This document shows positions 21,945 through 32,446 of a stretch of 64,000 bases of DNA, piece by piece; the stretch's first letter is position 1; each line of letters begins with the position of its first letter. Source of the stretch: Helicoverpa zea. Taxonomy: Eukaryota; Arthropoda; Insecta; Lepidoptera; Noctuidae. The stretch lies in assembly GCF_022581195.2 (NCBI RefSeq), contig NC_061465.1, forward strand, positions 2,358,501 to 2,422,500, in the 5' to 3' direction. A program made the position numbers and the translations under genes. Below the pieces are notes generated by a model. It was given only the letters and a program-made list of their open reading frames with translations, did not search any database and had not been told where the DNA came from.

Positions 21945-23096
21945 TTTAAGTATCGGAACTTTTATGATTGTTATGACTCGGGCGCGTTCCGCGCAATGCA
22001 ATTAACCGAAGTTTGTAAAAAAAAATCTCAATTTATTTGACCAATTATTTAGTTTTGCAACAAATAATTAGCAAGGATCGATGTCAATTTGAGGTATTAA
22101 TCACCTAGGCTCGTATACAATCTCACCAACTAATTAGAGGCCATGTACAAATCAATCAAATGTCAATGTGGGGCTATTAATAGCACAATGAGCCATAATT
22201 AACCCTTTGGCATATAGTTAAAGCATCGACCTTCCAAGTAAACTCGCAACTATGTCGAGGAATTCCTTCTCTGCATGAGAAGAGGCCTGTGTCTTGAAGA
22301 TGATGATGAAAGTTACATGTACTATTTATTTACTGAATTCCAAAAAAGGAGATCCTCAATTCAGTTCGAACATATTTTTTTTCATTTGGATTGATTTTTG
22401 AATTGAATGAACGCAGCAATTATATTACAATTAGTTAATCATAATTTAGTTAATAATAGTTTGAGTTATTAGGATCAATTCAATTGAGTCTCTGTATAGT
22501 TCGACCAGGAAAAGACTGGTCAGCATAATAGAAGATGGGTGTTCAGCAATGCAAAGCAATTATAAACTACTGCCTGCTGCCTCTTTAAACAACATACGAA
22601 GGCAAAGTTACTGAACATAAAATAAATCCATTATGTTCCGTCTACATTAAACAATTTCACAACCATGTCAGAAACTTGTACTGAAATCTTGAACATAATT
22701 GAGATATTATTTTTCTTAAACCTCAGAGGTTTTGTTACACGCTTAACTCGTTATAGAAAACACGAGTTCTTGGTTTATTGTTGTTCCCCAGGTAGATTTT
22801 TTTTTATAGCTTTCTTTTTACCCCGCGGATCAAACTATGTTCTTTCTCTGATTCTACGCTCAGTGGTCTAAGTTTCATTTAAATCAGTTTTTTTCATAGC
22901 GTTCCTCCAATCATTGTCCATATCTATTACGATTCATTTATCATTGTATGTCTTTACTATGTTTTTTTTTTGCTACGTATTAACCTACACATGTTGCCTC
23001 TTGGAGCTTGGAGCCCTTTGTGATATTATCTTTTTTCTGCCCTAAAAGGCCCTAGGAGCCTCTTATATTTACATCCAATTCTATTTACCCAGGATT
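21945..23096. other. Non-coding sequence with a SINE-B scrap
   Basis: AT-rich sequence without a gene. At about 22255-22305 the phrase AGAAGAGGCCTGTGTCTTGA followed by a GATGATGATG run is a small piece of a SINE family B tail. Nothing else is recognised. Confidence 0.45.
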
Positions 23097-23104
23097 ACTT
23101 ATTT

Positions 23105-23357
23105 TACTGTGTTTCGGATGGCACGTTAAACTGTAGGTCCCGGCTGTCATTGAACATCCTTGGCAGTCGTTACGGGTAGTCAGAAGCCAGTAAGTCTGAC
23201 ACCAGTCTAACCAAGGGGTATCGGGTTGCCCGGGTAACTGGGTTGAGGAGTTCAGATAGGCAGTCGCTTCTTGTAAAGCACTGGTACTCAGCTGAATCCG
23301 GTTAGACTGGAAGCCGACCCCAACATAGTTTGGGAAAAGGCTCGGAGGATGATGATG
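23105..23357 (+). mobile_element. SINE family A, 5'-truncated copy
   Basis: Plus-strand copy that begins at CTGTGTTTCGGATGGCACG-like sequence and ends in GGAGGATGATGATG. An 8-bp duplication (ACTTATTT) is seen at 23097-23104 and 23358-23365. The tRNA-like head is missing. Confidence 0.82.
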
Positions 23358-23726
23358 ACTTATTTGTCAATGTGGTTCCTATTCCTACCACACACATAGC
23401 TATATAACTACACAATGTATATGTAAGTACCTAAGCCTTCAGCGTCGTATTACGATACCGGCTGTTATTCTAAGGCCGACAGTAATATAATCTGATATTA
23501 CCGCGTTTATAATTACCATAAGCCTGTAAAGTGGTAACTGTTGCCATGACTACGTATGTTATTACACCGCGTTGCTTAAGCTGTACAGTTAGTTTACACT
23601 TAAGAAATGGTTGAAATACCTAATTGATATCGCCGTCAATGAGGTCATGACAAGAAAAACACATAAAGTTTACCACACAATCTTCCAGAATCGCAAAGCC
23701 AATATTGCGACCAAGGGAGCTATCAT

Positions 23727-23872
23727 CATCATCTCCTTAGCCTTTTACTAACTAAACATAAAGGTACTAACTAAAAATTCAGTCTAACCGTGGGTGCTTA
23801 GATGAAGCAACAGCCTATCTGACTTCATCAACCCAGTTACTCAGGCAACTTCATACCACTTAGTAGGACTAG
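23727..23872 (-). repeat. Old, diverged SINE family A fragment
   Basis: The order of motifs (GCCTTTTACTAACT, CAGTCTAACC, GCCTATCTGACTTCATCAAC, GTTACTCAGGCAAC) follows the family A 3' module, with many changes and small deletions. No target duplication is visible. Confidence 0.6.
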
Positions 23873-24114
23873 TTTTCCATTTTTTATCATTTAATTAAAT
23901 ACATAAATTAGCTAAGAACTAGTTGTTTAAAAATAAGATGTATAGATAATCAATTCAAACAATAAAGGTAGAAACACATTATTGAAACGCCACGCCACAC
24001 AACGTGTCGCCACCCCATGAGCACTGTGCACATTACCAACACGTGATGCCACGACACGCTCGCAATTTTTTAATTCAGTCTATGTGCGGCGGTGAACATG
24101 TATAGTCGTGTACT

Positions 24115-24446
24115 ATGGATCTTCTAAATAACGAGTCAGATGAAGATTTTGAAGATGGATTGATGCAAATTTTGGGTACATATATGTTACTAAAACGACT
24201 CAAGAATAAGAAACAAACTAGACGTTACTGGGTGCATGAAATAAATGAAAAGAGAAGTACGTGTGGTGAATATCATGCTCTTTATCAAGATTTACTTAAT
24301 GACAGCGAAAGATTTCATATGTATTTTCGGGTTACTAAAACACAATTTGAGGAAATACATGAATTTATTAAAAATGATATACAAAAGAAAAGGACAACAT
24401 TTCGCGAAGCAATCAGTACAAAAGAAAGACTTGCTGTATGCCTCAG
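24115..24446 (+). CDS. PIF/Harbinger transposase, exon 1
   Basis: N-terminal exon of the transposase, beginning MDLLNNESDEDFEDGL. It encodes 110 residues plus two bases of the next codon, including the conserved leader YRVTK-type region (HMYFRVTKTQFEEIHEFI). The exon ends at CTCAG followed by a good donor, GTAAGTAAC. Splicing to 25464 restores the codon AGG and continues the protein as LAVCLR then FLATGNSF, the usual order in this family. The unspliced frame stops a few codons past the donor, so splicing is required. Confidence 0.9.
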
Positions 24447-24493
24447 GTAAGTAACTACTAGATATTAAAAAAAAAATAAGATCAGACTGTCTT

Positions 24494-25425
24494 TTAAAAC
24501 TTTTCTTCATGGTCAAAACTATCATAATATTCTTTCAAATTAGTATTTTCATTTGGCAACTGTCCAGCTTCTACTTTTGACACATCATTTTGTGCTGATA
24601 GAGAATGGTCGTAATATCTATATTGAGTCACATTTGGATTCGACATTATTTGATTCGTATTTAAGTTATAGTATAATGTAGTCTTCTCTAAATCACGCGA
24701 TGTTTGGTTAGGGATAATATTAACCGGTACATTTTCTTTTTCTGTTGTCCTAGTGTGTGTATATGGACTTTGATTTGGTTTTACAATAAATGGCTTATTA
24801 GAATTGTGAATTATATTATCACTAGTAATATTTATCGGTGTGTTCAGAATTCTTTCACGGTTATTAAGCATTTTCATTTCCGAATCATGTATTAGCTTAT
24901 GTAATTGAAATTTTATTTCAGCTTGGTCTGTTTTAGGTAACTTCTTCAATTGTTTACTCATTGATAAAAAAAAATAGTCATTTTCATCCATGTCTGGTAC
25001 TCCTCTTTTCTGTCTCATATCCTGCGTCGTTTTCATTACATCAACCATTTCTCGTAAAATTTGAGTATCACTATCATTTTTGTTTGTGCGTCTCGGGGTA
25101 AAATTTAGAGTAGTACAAGCTCTTGCAGCAGATGCCCTGGAAGAAGAGGACCCTGGAGTAGGTGAACGAATTATAGGAGGAGGTGAAAGTGCAGATTCTT
25201 CAGAAAATTGCAATTCAGAGTGTTGTGTTGAATCTTCATCATTTATATCAGCTAAGTTTGTAACAGTCTGTCTCCCTTCTAAATGTGGTAACAGAAATTC
25301 CATCTGCTTCTCAAATTTCCAAGGTACTAAATTAGTTGCTGCTTGACCGCTCTTCTTGCGGCGTCTTTTCAATGCATTTGTGAAGCAGTTTCTTAATTTT
25401 GCCCATTTATTTTTTACATCTTCAA
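24494..25425 (-). CDS. Harbinger accessory protein, exon 2 (rest of MADF domain and C-terminal region)
   Basis: Second exon, from acceptor TTTTCTTTCAG at the right edge to the stop at 24494. Joined to exon 1 the junction codon is GTT and the protein reads MDTP then VEDVKNKWAKLRNCF, which completes the MADF third helix. A Ser/Pro-rich linker (SALSPPPIIRSPTPGSSSS) follows. Next is a BESS-like segment (DMDENDYFFLSMSKQLKKLP, then QAEIKFQLHKLI) that probably mediates protein contacts. The tail is rich in Asn and Thr. The exon is nested within the transposase intron on the other strand. Confidence 0.88.
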
Positions 25426-25463
25426 CTGAAAGAAAAGAAAAATAATGAAATTTTTTGTTATAG

Positions 25464-26379
25464 GTTTTTAGCCACGGGCAATTCATTTAGATCGATGGGA
25501 TTCAACTATCGAATGGGATTCAGTACCGTACGAAACATTGTGCAAGACGTTTGCAATGCAATTTGGAAGAAAATGGGTCCTATTTATATGCCCAAACCTA
25601 CAACTGCAATTTGGCAAGAATCAGAAAATGGTTTTAGAAATTACTGGAATTTCCCAAATTGCTGTGGAGCAATAGATGGAAAACATGTGAATATTATTTG
25701 TCCTATAAATGGTGGTTCAAATTACTGGAATTATAAGGGAACTAATTCAATCGTGTTACTAGCTGTAGTAGATCCAAAGTATAGATTTTTAGTTGTGGAC
25801 GTCGGATCCTATAGTAAAAACAGCGATGGTGGCATATTTGAAAAATCCATTTTAGGAGAATTAATAGAAAAAGGAAAATTAGAATTGCCAGCCGCTAACC
25901 CTTTAACTCCGAATTCAGAACCATTGCCACATGTGATTGTGGCAGATGAAGCTTTTCCCTTAAAACCATTTTTGATGCGACCCTACAGTAAGAATGACGT
26001 TCGTAACAATGAACCCAATAAAATATTCAATTACAGACTCAGTCGTGCTCGACGAATAGTCGAGAATGCTTTTGGCATCTTAAGATCAAGATGGCGTGTA
26101 TTTGCAGGTCCTATGTCAGTACAACCTGACATGGTCGACAAAATAATTTTAGCAACATGTTGCTTACACAATTATTTGGGCACGGATAATTTACCCTCGA
26201 ACTGTGATCATCCAGAGACAAATGTGACAGAATCTACCGCCTTTGACAATTTAAATCCAATTCGTAGAAATTCCACACAATATGCTTTTACAGTGAGAAA
26301 CAAATTCAAAGAATATTTTAACAGTGAAGGCGCCGTTCCGTGGCAGCTTGATATTGTGAGGAGAGGTAGACAACATTAA
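25464..26379 (+). CDS. PIF/Harbinger transposase, exon 2 (DDE_Tnp_4 catalytic core)
   Basis: Catalytic part of the transposase, which cuts the element out and inserts it at a TWA-type target. The acceptor is TTTTTTGTTATAG just before 25464. The DDE triad is visible: first Asp in CCGAIDGKHVN, second Asp in IVADEAFP, Glu in RRIVENAFGILRSRW. The family phrase LLAVVDPKYRF and the C-terminal CCLHNYL are also present. The spliced protein is about 415 residues, normal for HARBI1-like proteins. The whole exon lies inside the intron of the antisense accessory gene. Confidence 0.93.
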
Positions 26380-26722
26380 TAACATGGCTACTCTTCAAAA
26401 AAATCACAAAACTAAGTTCATACGAGATATATGTATATTTAGTTAACATAGGTGTTCGGGATACCCAGAACGTGAAACCTTTTTTAATGTAAAACACCAA
26501 AACCTATAAAGTAGGAACCTCTTTGTGTCTGTGTTTTGTTTTATCTTTTTTTAATTTTTCGTTGTCAAAAATAAGTCTTGCGGAATACAACTCTCTTATA
26601 TAATTTTCACGAAGCATTTTTTATTCAATTTTATATACAGTCCTATCCAATAGGTATATATATTCAAGTAAAAAATAAGTATATTCTATTTTGTAATAAA
26701 TAATATTCGTAATAAAACTTAC

Positions 26723-26870
26723 CTGGTGTATCCATTTCCCCTGCAATTTCTTCCCAAGCATTATTTCGTACAGTATGGTCCCTGTACTGAGCTAAATTAG
26801 TATTATATAGAATAGGATATCGTTTCACTAATTCTATTAATTGTTCGTCCCTCATTTCCAAAAGATGCAA
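26723..26870 (-). CDS. Harbinger accessory protein, exon 1 (start of MADF/Myb-like domain)
   Basis: First exon of the element's DNA-binding partner, beginning MHLLEMRDEQLIELVKRYP. It carries the first two helices of a MADF domain (LIELVKRYPILYNTNLAQYR and NNAWEEIAGEM). The exon ends ACACCAG before a GTAAGTTTTA donor. An alternative start is the second Met (MRDEQ). In PIF/Harbinger elements this protein is thought to help bind the transposon ends and bring the transposase into the nucleus. Confidence 0.85.
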
Positions 26871-27158
26871 ATAAAATCCGCGTGCAAAATCAAAGAAAGT
26901 TCTCGAACAAATGACGCGTGGCGTCGGGTCTGCACTAGAAACACACTGCGAGCGGTGCGTCGGGTGGCGTGTTTACCCCCACCACCGGCGACACGTTGAT
27001 CTGGCAGTCAGGGATCGGGTGGCGTGTACGCGCATGTTGTTGCGTCGGGTGTTTATAATGTGATTCTAGGCATAGAAAATAGTACGAATTGATTCCACTC
27101 AACACGCATCACGTTTTGTCGGGTGGCGTGGCGTTTCAATAATGTGTTTCTACCTTAA

Positions 27159-27921
27159 AAGTTCCTCACCATAATGGGTTTCGGCCAGTATAATTCGGTA
27201 AGTAATAGGTATGGTAAATTTTTGGATCTAGTTCTGTCTAATAAAGTAGTTCACGTTTATGAATGTTCAGAACCTTTAGTAACTACGGACCCTTATCATC
27301 CAGCTTTATTCATTAACATTCATCAGTTCGCAATACGTACCTTGGAATGTGCGCCGCAAATGCGGTATATTTATAGTAAGGGAGACTTCCAGTCTTTAAA
27401 TAATGGGATAAGTGCTATTGACTGGGGTCATGAATTTTCGTCTCGTTCAATGGATGATTCAGTTGAGTTTTTTAATGACACTTTATCTAAATTGCAGAAA
27501 AAATATATACCTCTGAAAATTGTCCGTAAAAATAAATACCCTACATGGTACAGCCGAGCACTTATAAGAACAATTAGAGAAAAATTTAAATATTTAAAAA
27601 AATTTAAGATATATGGTAATATATCTGACAGTTTAACATTTAAGTTATTGCGTGAGAGAGTTAAAAATATGGAATCTGAATGTTATAACACCTACGTCAG
27701 ATTGACTGAGAATGCAATTAAACAAAATCCAAAATATTTCTGGACTTTTGTTAAGAACCGTCATAAGTTAAACGCAATACCTAGTGCACTAAATTATAAT
27801 AATGAAATGCTTCTCACGGGGGAATCGATTTGTGAAGGGTTCTCCTCCTACTTTCTTTCTACCTTTCTTAATCATGACAATGGCAATACTTGTGCCTTAT
27901 CCTCAACTTCCCTTTGTCCTT
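27159..27921 (+). CDS. ORF2 fragment 1 of copy 2 (endonuclease C-terminus and linker)
   Basis: Reads KFLTIMGFGQYNSVSNRYGK then FLDLVLSNKVVH, the end of the EEP endonuclease domain, and DPYHPALFINIH, followed by the linker before the reverse transcriptase. The block is cut on the left at the Harbinger target duplication and on the right by the R1-like insertion. The Met at 27174 is internal, not a genuine start. Compare residues about 210-400 of the copy 1 ORF2. Confidence 0.82.
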
Positions 27922-30813
27922 TTTTTTTTTTTTTTTTTTTGTTGTCGCTGGGCTAAAAATGCTATTACGCATCCCCTTCCCGTCGGGGGACGGGAGAGGG
28001 GTATGTGGGACTCCCCGGTAAAATCGTTTCCGGTATACCCACTAAAAAGGCCCAGCGGCACTCCGACCTCGCCTGAGTGGAGGGGGTCTGGGAATCTATG
28101 GCGTCCAGTCCCCCACCGGCGATTGCCCGCCTTACGGCAGGCCCCTCATACCTCCCCCTAGTGGAGAAGGGTCCTTATAATGGCCGGAGCGCAGGGGTTG
28201 ATCCTTGTGATACAGGCGGTGGCGCCCCCGCGCCTGTCGCCTGCTGATCGCCCCCCGGGGCGGATGGGGACGGACGTCGTGTTTGTCGTCTTCTGCCCCT
28301 TCTTCGTCTGCGGAGCGGCACCGCGAGAGGGTCGTTCTCCCGCATGCGCTCCGCCGCTTCCTTCTGTGACATGATGTCCTCACAGAAGGAGGCTACTGCT
28401 TCCCATGCCTCCTCACTTCCCAGCATGGCGGCAATCACGCTGGGAAGCGAGAGGTCGTTCCCGACCACTGCCATCAGGGCGCGGCGGGGTTCAGCCCACG
28501 ATGAGCACACCTGAAGTGTGTGCTCTGCCGTATCCACCGTGGCTTCGCAGTGGTGACACTGTGGATTCTCCTCCCTCCCAATCCGGTGCAGGTACGATCC
28601 GAAGCAGCCATGCCCGGACAGCACCTGCACCAGACGCATCGAAAGGCACCCGTGCCGCCGATCAAGCCACCCCTTCAGGACAGGCCCGACGGCATCCAGC
28701 GTCCAGCGCCCGTACGTTGCCGAGGCAAGGTCTTCGGCCCAGTGCAGTGTTATTGCCTCCCTTGCCTCCTCACGCACCTCTTCCTTTTCTATCGGGTCTG
28801 GGCGCCGGTTTAGCGCCTTCTGTGCCACCGTCCAGTCGTACACTCTGGCGAGCACCCATGCCTCGAGCTCCCAGGGAGGGGTTCCTGCCAGAACGCACGC
28901 CGCCGCGAAGCTCACCGTGCGATACGCCCTCGCCACCCGCTGTGCAATGACCCTTTGTGGCCTGCGGATGGCAGCGGCGTTCACCCGACTGGACAATGAG
29001 TCTGCCCAGATTGGGGCCCCGTACAGTGCCATACTTTTGAGTATGCCGGCGTATAGACGCCGGCATTGGTCGCCGGGCCTCCCGATGTTTGGGAGGAGCC
29101 ATGAGAGGGCGCCCGCGGTCCTCATCAGGCGCGTCGACAAGCCGCTGAAGTGTGTTCTGAAGCGCCACTTACTGTCAAGGACTATGCCCAGATATTTCAT
29201 CTGGGGCTGCACCTCAATGCGGACACCCTCCACATGGATATGGGCGTCGGGCGGTTGGTGCTGCCGAGACCCATGGAAGAACACGGCCTCGGTCTTGTGC
29301 AGCGCCACCGTCAGCCCTAGGCGGGAGATTCTGTCCACCACTTGAGAACCGCCCGCCGAGGCCAAGCTGGCCGCCTCTCCAAAATTTCTCCCCCGGGCAG
29401 TCAGAAGGGTGTCGTCTGCATAGCAGATGACAGAAGTGCCACGGGGGAGGTTGCCCCTCAAAAGCCAGTCGAATCCGATGTTCCACAGGAGTGGCCCTAG
29501 AACAGAACCCTGCGGGACACCGGACTCGACGACGTAACGTCGGAGCTGGCCCGACTTGTCCACAAGGATGACTGTACGGTCCCTTAAGTAGTCAGCCAAA
29601 AGTCTCCGCAGATACGGGGGCACCCCATGGAAGCGGAGGGCCTCCAGTATAGTGGAGTGAGGAATTGAGTTGAAGGCGTTGGCTATGTCGAATGACACAG
29701 CCAGCAGTCCATCTCCCGCATCCATCGCCTCCCTCACCTGGCCCTTGAGTCGGGACAGGGCATCAACTGTCGAACGCTCAGCTCGAAAACCAAACTGAGC
29801 GTCCGCTAGATCTGGGCCAGTTGTGCTCAGATGCCTGGTGATACGGGCAGCGAGGATCCTCTCGAACATTTTACCGACCTCATCCAGTAAAACGATGGGT
29901 CGGTATGCCGATGGAGAGTCCACCGGCCGCCCTTCCTTCCGAAGAAGGCACAATTGGCCCTCCTTCCACGGCTTTGGGAACCTCTCACACGTCAGGCACG
30001 CACTGAAGAGGTCCCGAAACCTATCTCCCATCTGGGAGGCGGTGATGGCCACCACCCTTGCGGGAACGCCGTCTGGACCTGGGGCCGTCTTTTTCCCCCT
30101 GAGGCAGAAGACTGCCTTCTCCACCTCGTCCTCCGTAACCGGCGGGACCTCCTCGGCCGATGGAACCGCACCTTGCGGGGCGCTCATCACGGGTGGAGTG
30201 AAGTTGTCCCTGCGCGGAAACAGGGACTGAACAACCCCATCCAGTAACGACGGTTCGAGGGTCTCGGCAACTGGGGGACCGTACGGGCGCAGTTTGTTGC
30301 GTGCCGCCTTGTAGGGCCTCCCAAAGGGATCCATGTCCAGACCCTCAAGCATCTCCGCCCTCGCGCGATCCTGGGCTGTGCCCATTTGAGCCGTCAATGT
30401 TGACTTGGCCTCTATGTAGGCTGCATAGAGGCGGTCCTCGTTGTCGAGGTCGCGAAGGCGCCGCCGCCGGCTTCTTGTGTAGGCCCGCCTGGCCGCCACA
30501 CAGGCGGCCCGAAGATCCCCCAACTCCTCCGACCACCAATAGACGGCGCGCCTAGGAGGCGGACGATGAGACAGAGGCATGCTAGAGTTGCACACCTCGG
30601 TCAGGGAGACCCTTAAATGGGCCGCTGTGGCGTCCACATCCCGGACTACTACAGGAGGGGACAGCCAGTCCTGGACGAAAGCCGCCTCCGTAGCGGCCTC
30701 CCGGTCTAGGCGGGAGAGCGCCCACCGTGGGAAGTGCGACCGACCCTCCCGGGCCCCCTGAAAGCCCGGGATGGAAACATCAAACCGCACGTATCGGTGG
30801 TCTGACAGCGTCT
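27922..30813 (-). mobile_element. R1-like non-LTR retrotransposon, 5'-truncated
   Basis: Minus-strand insertion that ends in a poly-A tail, seen as a T run at 27922-27940. A 15-bp duplication (CTTCCCTTTGTCCTT) lies at 27907-27921 and 30814-30828. It is strikingly GC-rich against its AT-rich host. The 5' end is cut just before the SDHRY motif at the end of the endonuclease domain. The coding part is otherwise intact. It sits inside another retrotransposon rather than in rDNA. Confidence 0.92.
28175..30811 (-). CDS. R1-clade reverse transcriptase ORF, 5'-truncated
   Basis: The frame is open to the left edge of the truncation, starting LSDHRYVRFDVSI, the end of an EEP endonuclease. No proper start codon exists in the copy. 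The reverse transcriptase has KKTAPGPDGVPARVV, YRPIVLLDEVGKMFERI, DIANAFNSIPH, SGVPQGSVLGPLLWNIGFDW and the catalytic VICYADDTLL. A C-terminal CCHC-type finger is visible (CHHCEATVDTAEHTLQVC). A basic tail with many Arg follows. The total is about 879 codons. Clade assignment rests on the SDHRY end, the LLWN and FDWLL phrases and the finger. No stop or frameshift inside. Confidence 0.9.
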   Translation of the reverse strand, partial: TLSDHRYVRFDVSIPGFQGAREGRSHFPRWALSRLDREAATEAAFVQDWLSPPVVVRDVDATAAHLRVSLTEVCNSSMPLSHRPPPRRAVYWWSEELGDLRAACVAARRAYTRSRRRRLRDLDNEDRLYAAYIEAKSTLTAQMGTAQDRARAEMLEGLDMDPFGRPYKAARNKLRPYGPPVAETLEPSLLDGVVQSLFPRRDNFTPPVMSAPQGAVPSAEEVPPVTEDEVEKAVFCLRGKKTAPGPDGVPARVVAITASQMGDRFRDLFSACLTCERFPKPWKEGQLCLLRKEGRPVDSPSAYRPIVLLDEVGKMFERILAARITRHLSTTGPDLADAQFGFRAERSTVDALSRLKGQVREAMDAGDGLLAVSFDIANAFNSIPHSTILEALRFHGVPPYLRRLLADYLRDRTVILVDKSGQLRRYVVESGVPQGSVLGPLLWNIGFDWLLRGNLPRGTSVICYADDTLLTARGRNFGEAASLASAGGSQVVDRISRLGLTVALHKTEAVFFHGSRQHQPPDAHIHVEGVRIEVQPQMKYLGIVLDSKWRFRTHFSGLSTRLMRTAGALSWLLPNIGRPGDQCRRLYAGILKSMALYGAPIWADSLSSRVNAAAIRRPQRVIAQRVARAYRTVSFAAACVLAGTPPWELEAWVLARVYDWTVAQKALNRRPDPIEKEEVREEAREAITLHWAEDLASATYGRWTLDAVGPVLKGWLDRRHGCLSMRLVQVLSGHGCFGSYLHRIGREENPQCHHCEATVDTAEHTLQVCSSWAEPRRALMAVVGNDLSLPSVIAAMLGSEEAWEAVASFCEDIMSQKEAAERMRENDPLAVPLRRRRRGRRRQTRRPSPSAPGGDQQATGAGAPPPVSQGSTPALRPL

Positions 30814-30828
30814 CTTCCCTTTGTCCTT

Positions 30829-32156
30829 CTTCACCGAATTTAATATCTGATATTGGCCATATTGAGATAAAACGTGATGCTGTGGAAGATATGCTCCTTA
30901 AGCTAGATACTTCTAAAGGCGCAGGACCCGATAATATTTCATCTCAACTTCTAGTAAGGTGTGCGGCATCTATCTCTCTTCCCATCACAATTCTTTTTGC
31001 TAAATCTCTCTCGACGTGTGTCGTCCCTAGACTGTGGAAATCCGCGTTTATAACACCTGTGCACAAAAAAGGGGCTAAAACAGAAATTACAAACTACAGA
31101 CCAATTTCTAAACTATGCATCGTAGCTAAAGTATTTGAGAGAATCATCTATAATCAGTTAGTTCCTTGTCTTTCGAAATCTTTTTCATCCTTTCAGCATG
31201 GCTTTTTGAAAAATCGATCCACTGTTACGAATCTGACCTTATTTAATGACTTTATTACTAGCGCTATGGATGGAGGCAGACAGGTTGATGTCATTTACAC
31301 CGATTATAGTAAAGCTTTTGATCGAATTGATCACACGATCTTAATTAGAAAGCTGGAATTTGTGGGAATCCGCGGAGATTTACTCAGGTGGTTCTCCTCG
31401 TACATTGAAAATAGGTCGCAAGCTGTAGCACTGAATAATTACATGTCCAGCTGGGTTCTAGTACCTAGCGGAGTCCCACAAGGCTCATTGCTCGGTCCGC
31501 TTCTGTTTATTATATATGTAAATGACATCGATCAATGCCTCCAATCATCCAATTTATTGTGCTTTGCTGATGACATGAAAATTTTTCGAACAATATCATC
31601 GAGTGAAGACATGGATCTGCTGCAGAGTGATCTTCGGCGACTTGAATATTATTGCCAGTTAAATAAATTGGACCTCAACCCCTCAAAGTGCTCAGTTATA
31701 ACATATACCAGAAAGCGCTTAACCTTAGAAACTTCCTACAACTTAGGTGGCCATACCTTACCGAGAATCAACTCCGTTCGGGATTTGGGTGTGCACCATG
31801 ATTGCAAGCTGCTCTTTGATTCTCACATTGATGCTATAGTCAAAAAAGCTTCAAAATCACTTGGGTTCATAATGCGACTGTCCAAATCCTTTACACAAGC
31901 TAAAACTCTTAAAATATTATACTGCACCTATGTCAGGAGTAACCTGGAGTACGCATCACAAATATGGAATCCACGATACATCAAATACATAGACCGTATT
32001 GAGAGAATACAAAAACGCTTTATTAAGTACCTTTGTTTTCATCAAAAGATCCCATATCAGTCAGTAAATTATTATAATCTTTGCAGGAAGTTTCACTTAT
32101 TACCACTTTTTCGACGCAGAGAAATTGCTGACTTTATTTATTTGTTAAAAATAATT
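30829..32156 (+). CDS. ORF2 fragment 2 of copy 2 (reverse transcriptase)
   Basis: Reverse-transcriptase core of the element: TSKGAGPDNISSQLL, NYRPISKLCIVAKVFERII, QHGFLKNRST, YTDYSKAFDRIDH, SGVPQGSLLGPLLF and the catalytic LLCFADDMKIF (FADD instead of the commoner YADD). The conserved YVRSNLEYASQIWNPRY block is present. The frame is intact up to the DIRS insertion at 32157. The stop codon just beyond (32163-32165) is provided by the insert. Confidence 0.86.
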
Positions 32157-32189
32157 GATGATTAAACGAACTTACCTGAAGTGAAGTTC

Positions 32190-32340
32190 AATCCCAATTA
32201 CACGAAGGCTCTGTCCGAAGAGATCAAGAACAACTACGTAGTAACGCGCAGGTACTACACTATCCATCCACTGAATTTGAAATAAAAAAATAAAGATTGA
32301 AAACCAACAACTGTCAGCGCCCTCTCTTGGTAGGTAGGTC
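32190..32340 (+). repeat. DIRS left inverted terminal repeat
   Basis: Reverse complement of the right repeat (37364-37490), including CTATCCATCCACTGAATTTG, a short A-rich run and CAGCGCCCTCTCTTGGTAGG. The outermost 60-70 bases differ between the two ends. The differing parts are exactly what the internal complementary region carries. Confidence 0.9.
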
Positions 32341-32446
32341 ATTTAGTTAAAAGTAGAGAACGGAATTACTTACGATTACATACTTACAACGCATTTGGGT
32401 ATCAATTGAACACACCTGGTTGTTCAAGTACGGGATCGGGCGGGTG

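Larger units (their letters stand above)
23966..27155. mobile_element. Complete PIF/Harbinger DNA transposon
   Basis: A 3190-bp element. The terminal inverted repeats of about 32 bp begin AGGTAGAAACACATTATTGA on the left and are mirrored on the right. A TAA target duplication lies at 23963-23965 and 27156-27158. It carries the two genes typical of the superfamily: a DDE transposase on the plus strand (exons 24115-24446 and 25464-26379) and a MADF/Myb-like protein on the minus strand (exons 26723-26870 and 24494-25425). The exons of the two genes alternate along the DNA. The right subterminal region repeats GGGTGGCGTG several times between about 26950 and 27130, likely binding sites for the element's own proteins. 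Confidence 0.94.

Noticed and set aside
28405..30555. Several long plus-strand frames opposite the R1-like ORF
   Set aside because: The high GC content of the R1-like ORF keeps antisense frames open. None has a domain, while the minus frame has complete reverse-transcriptase motifs.
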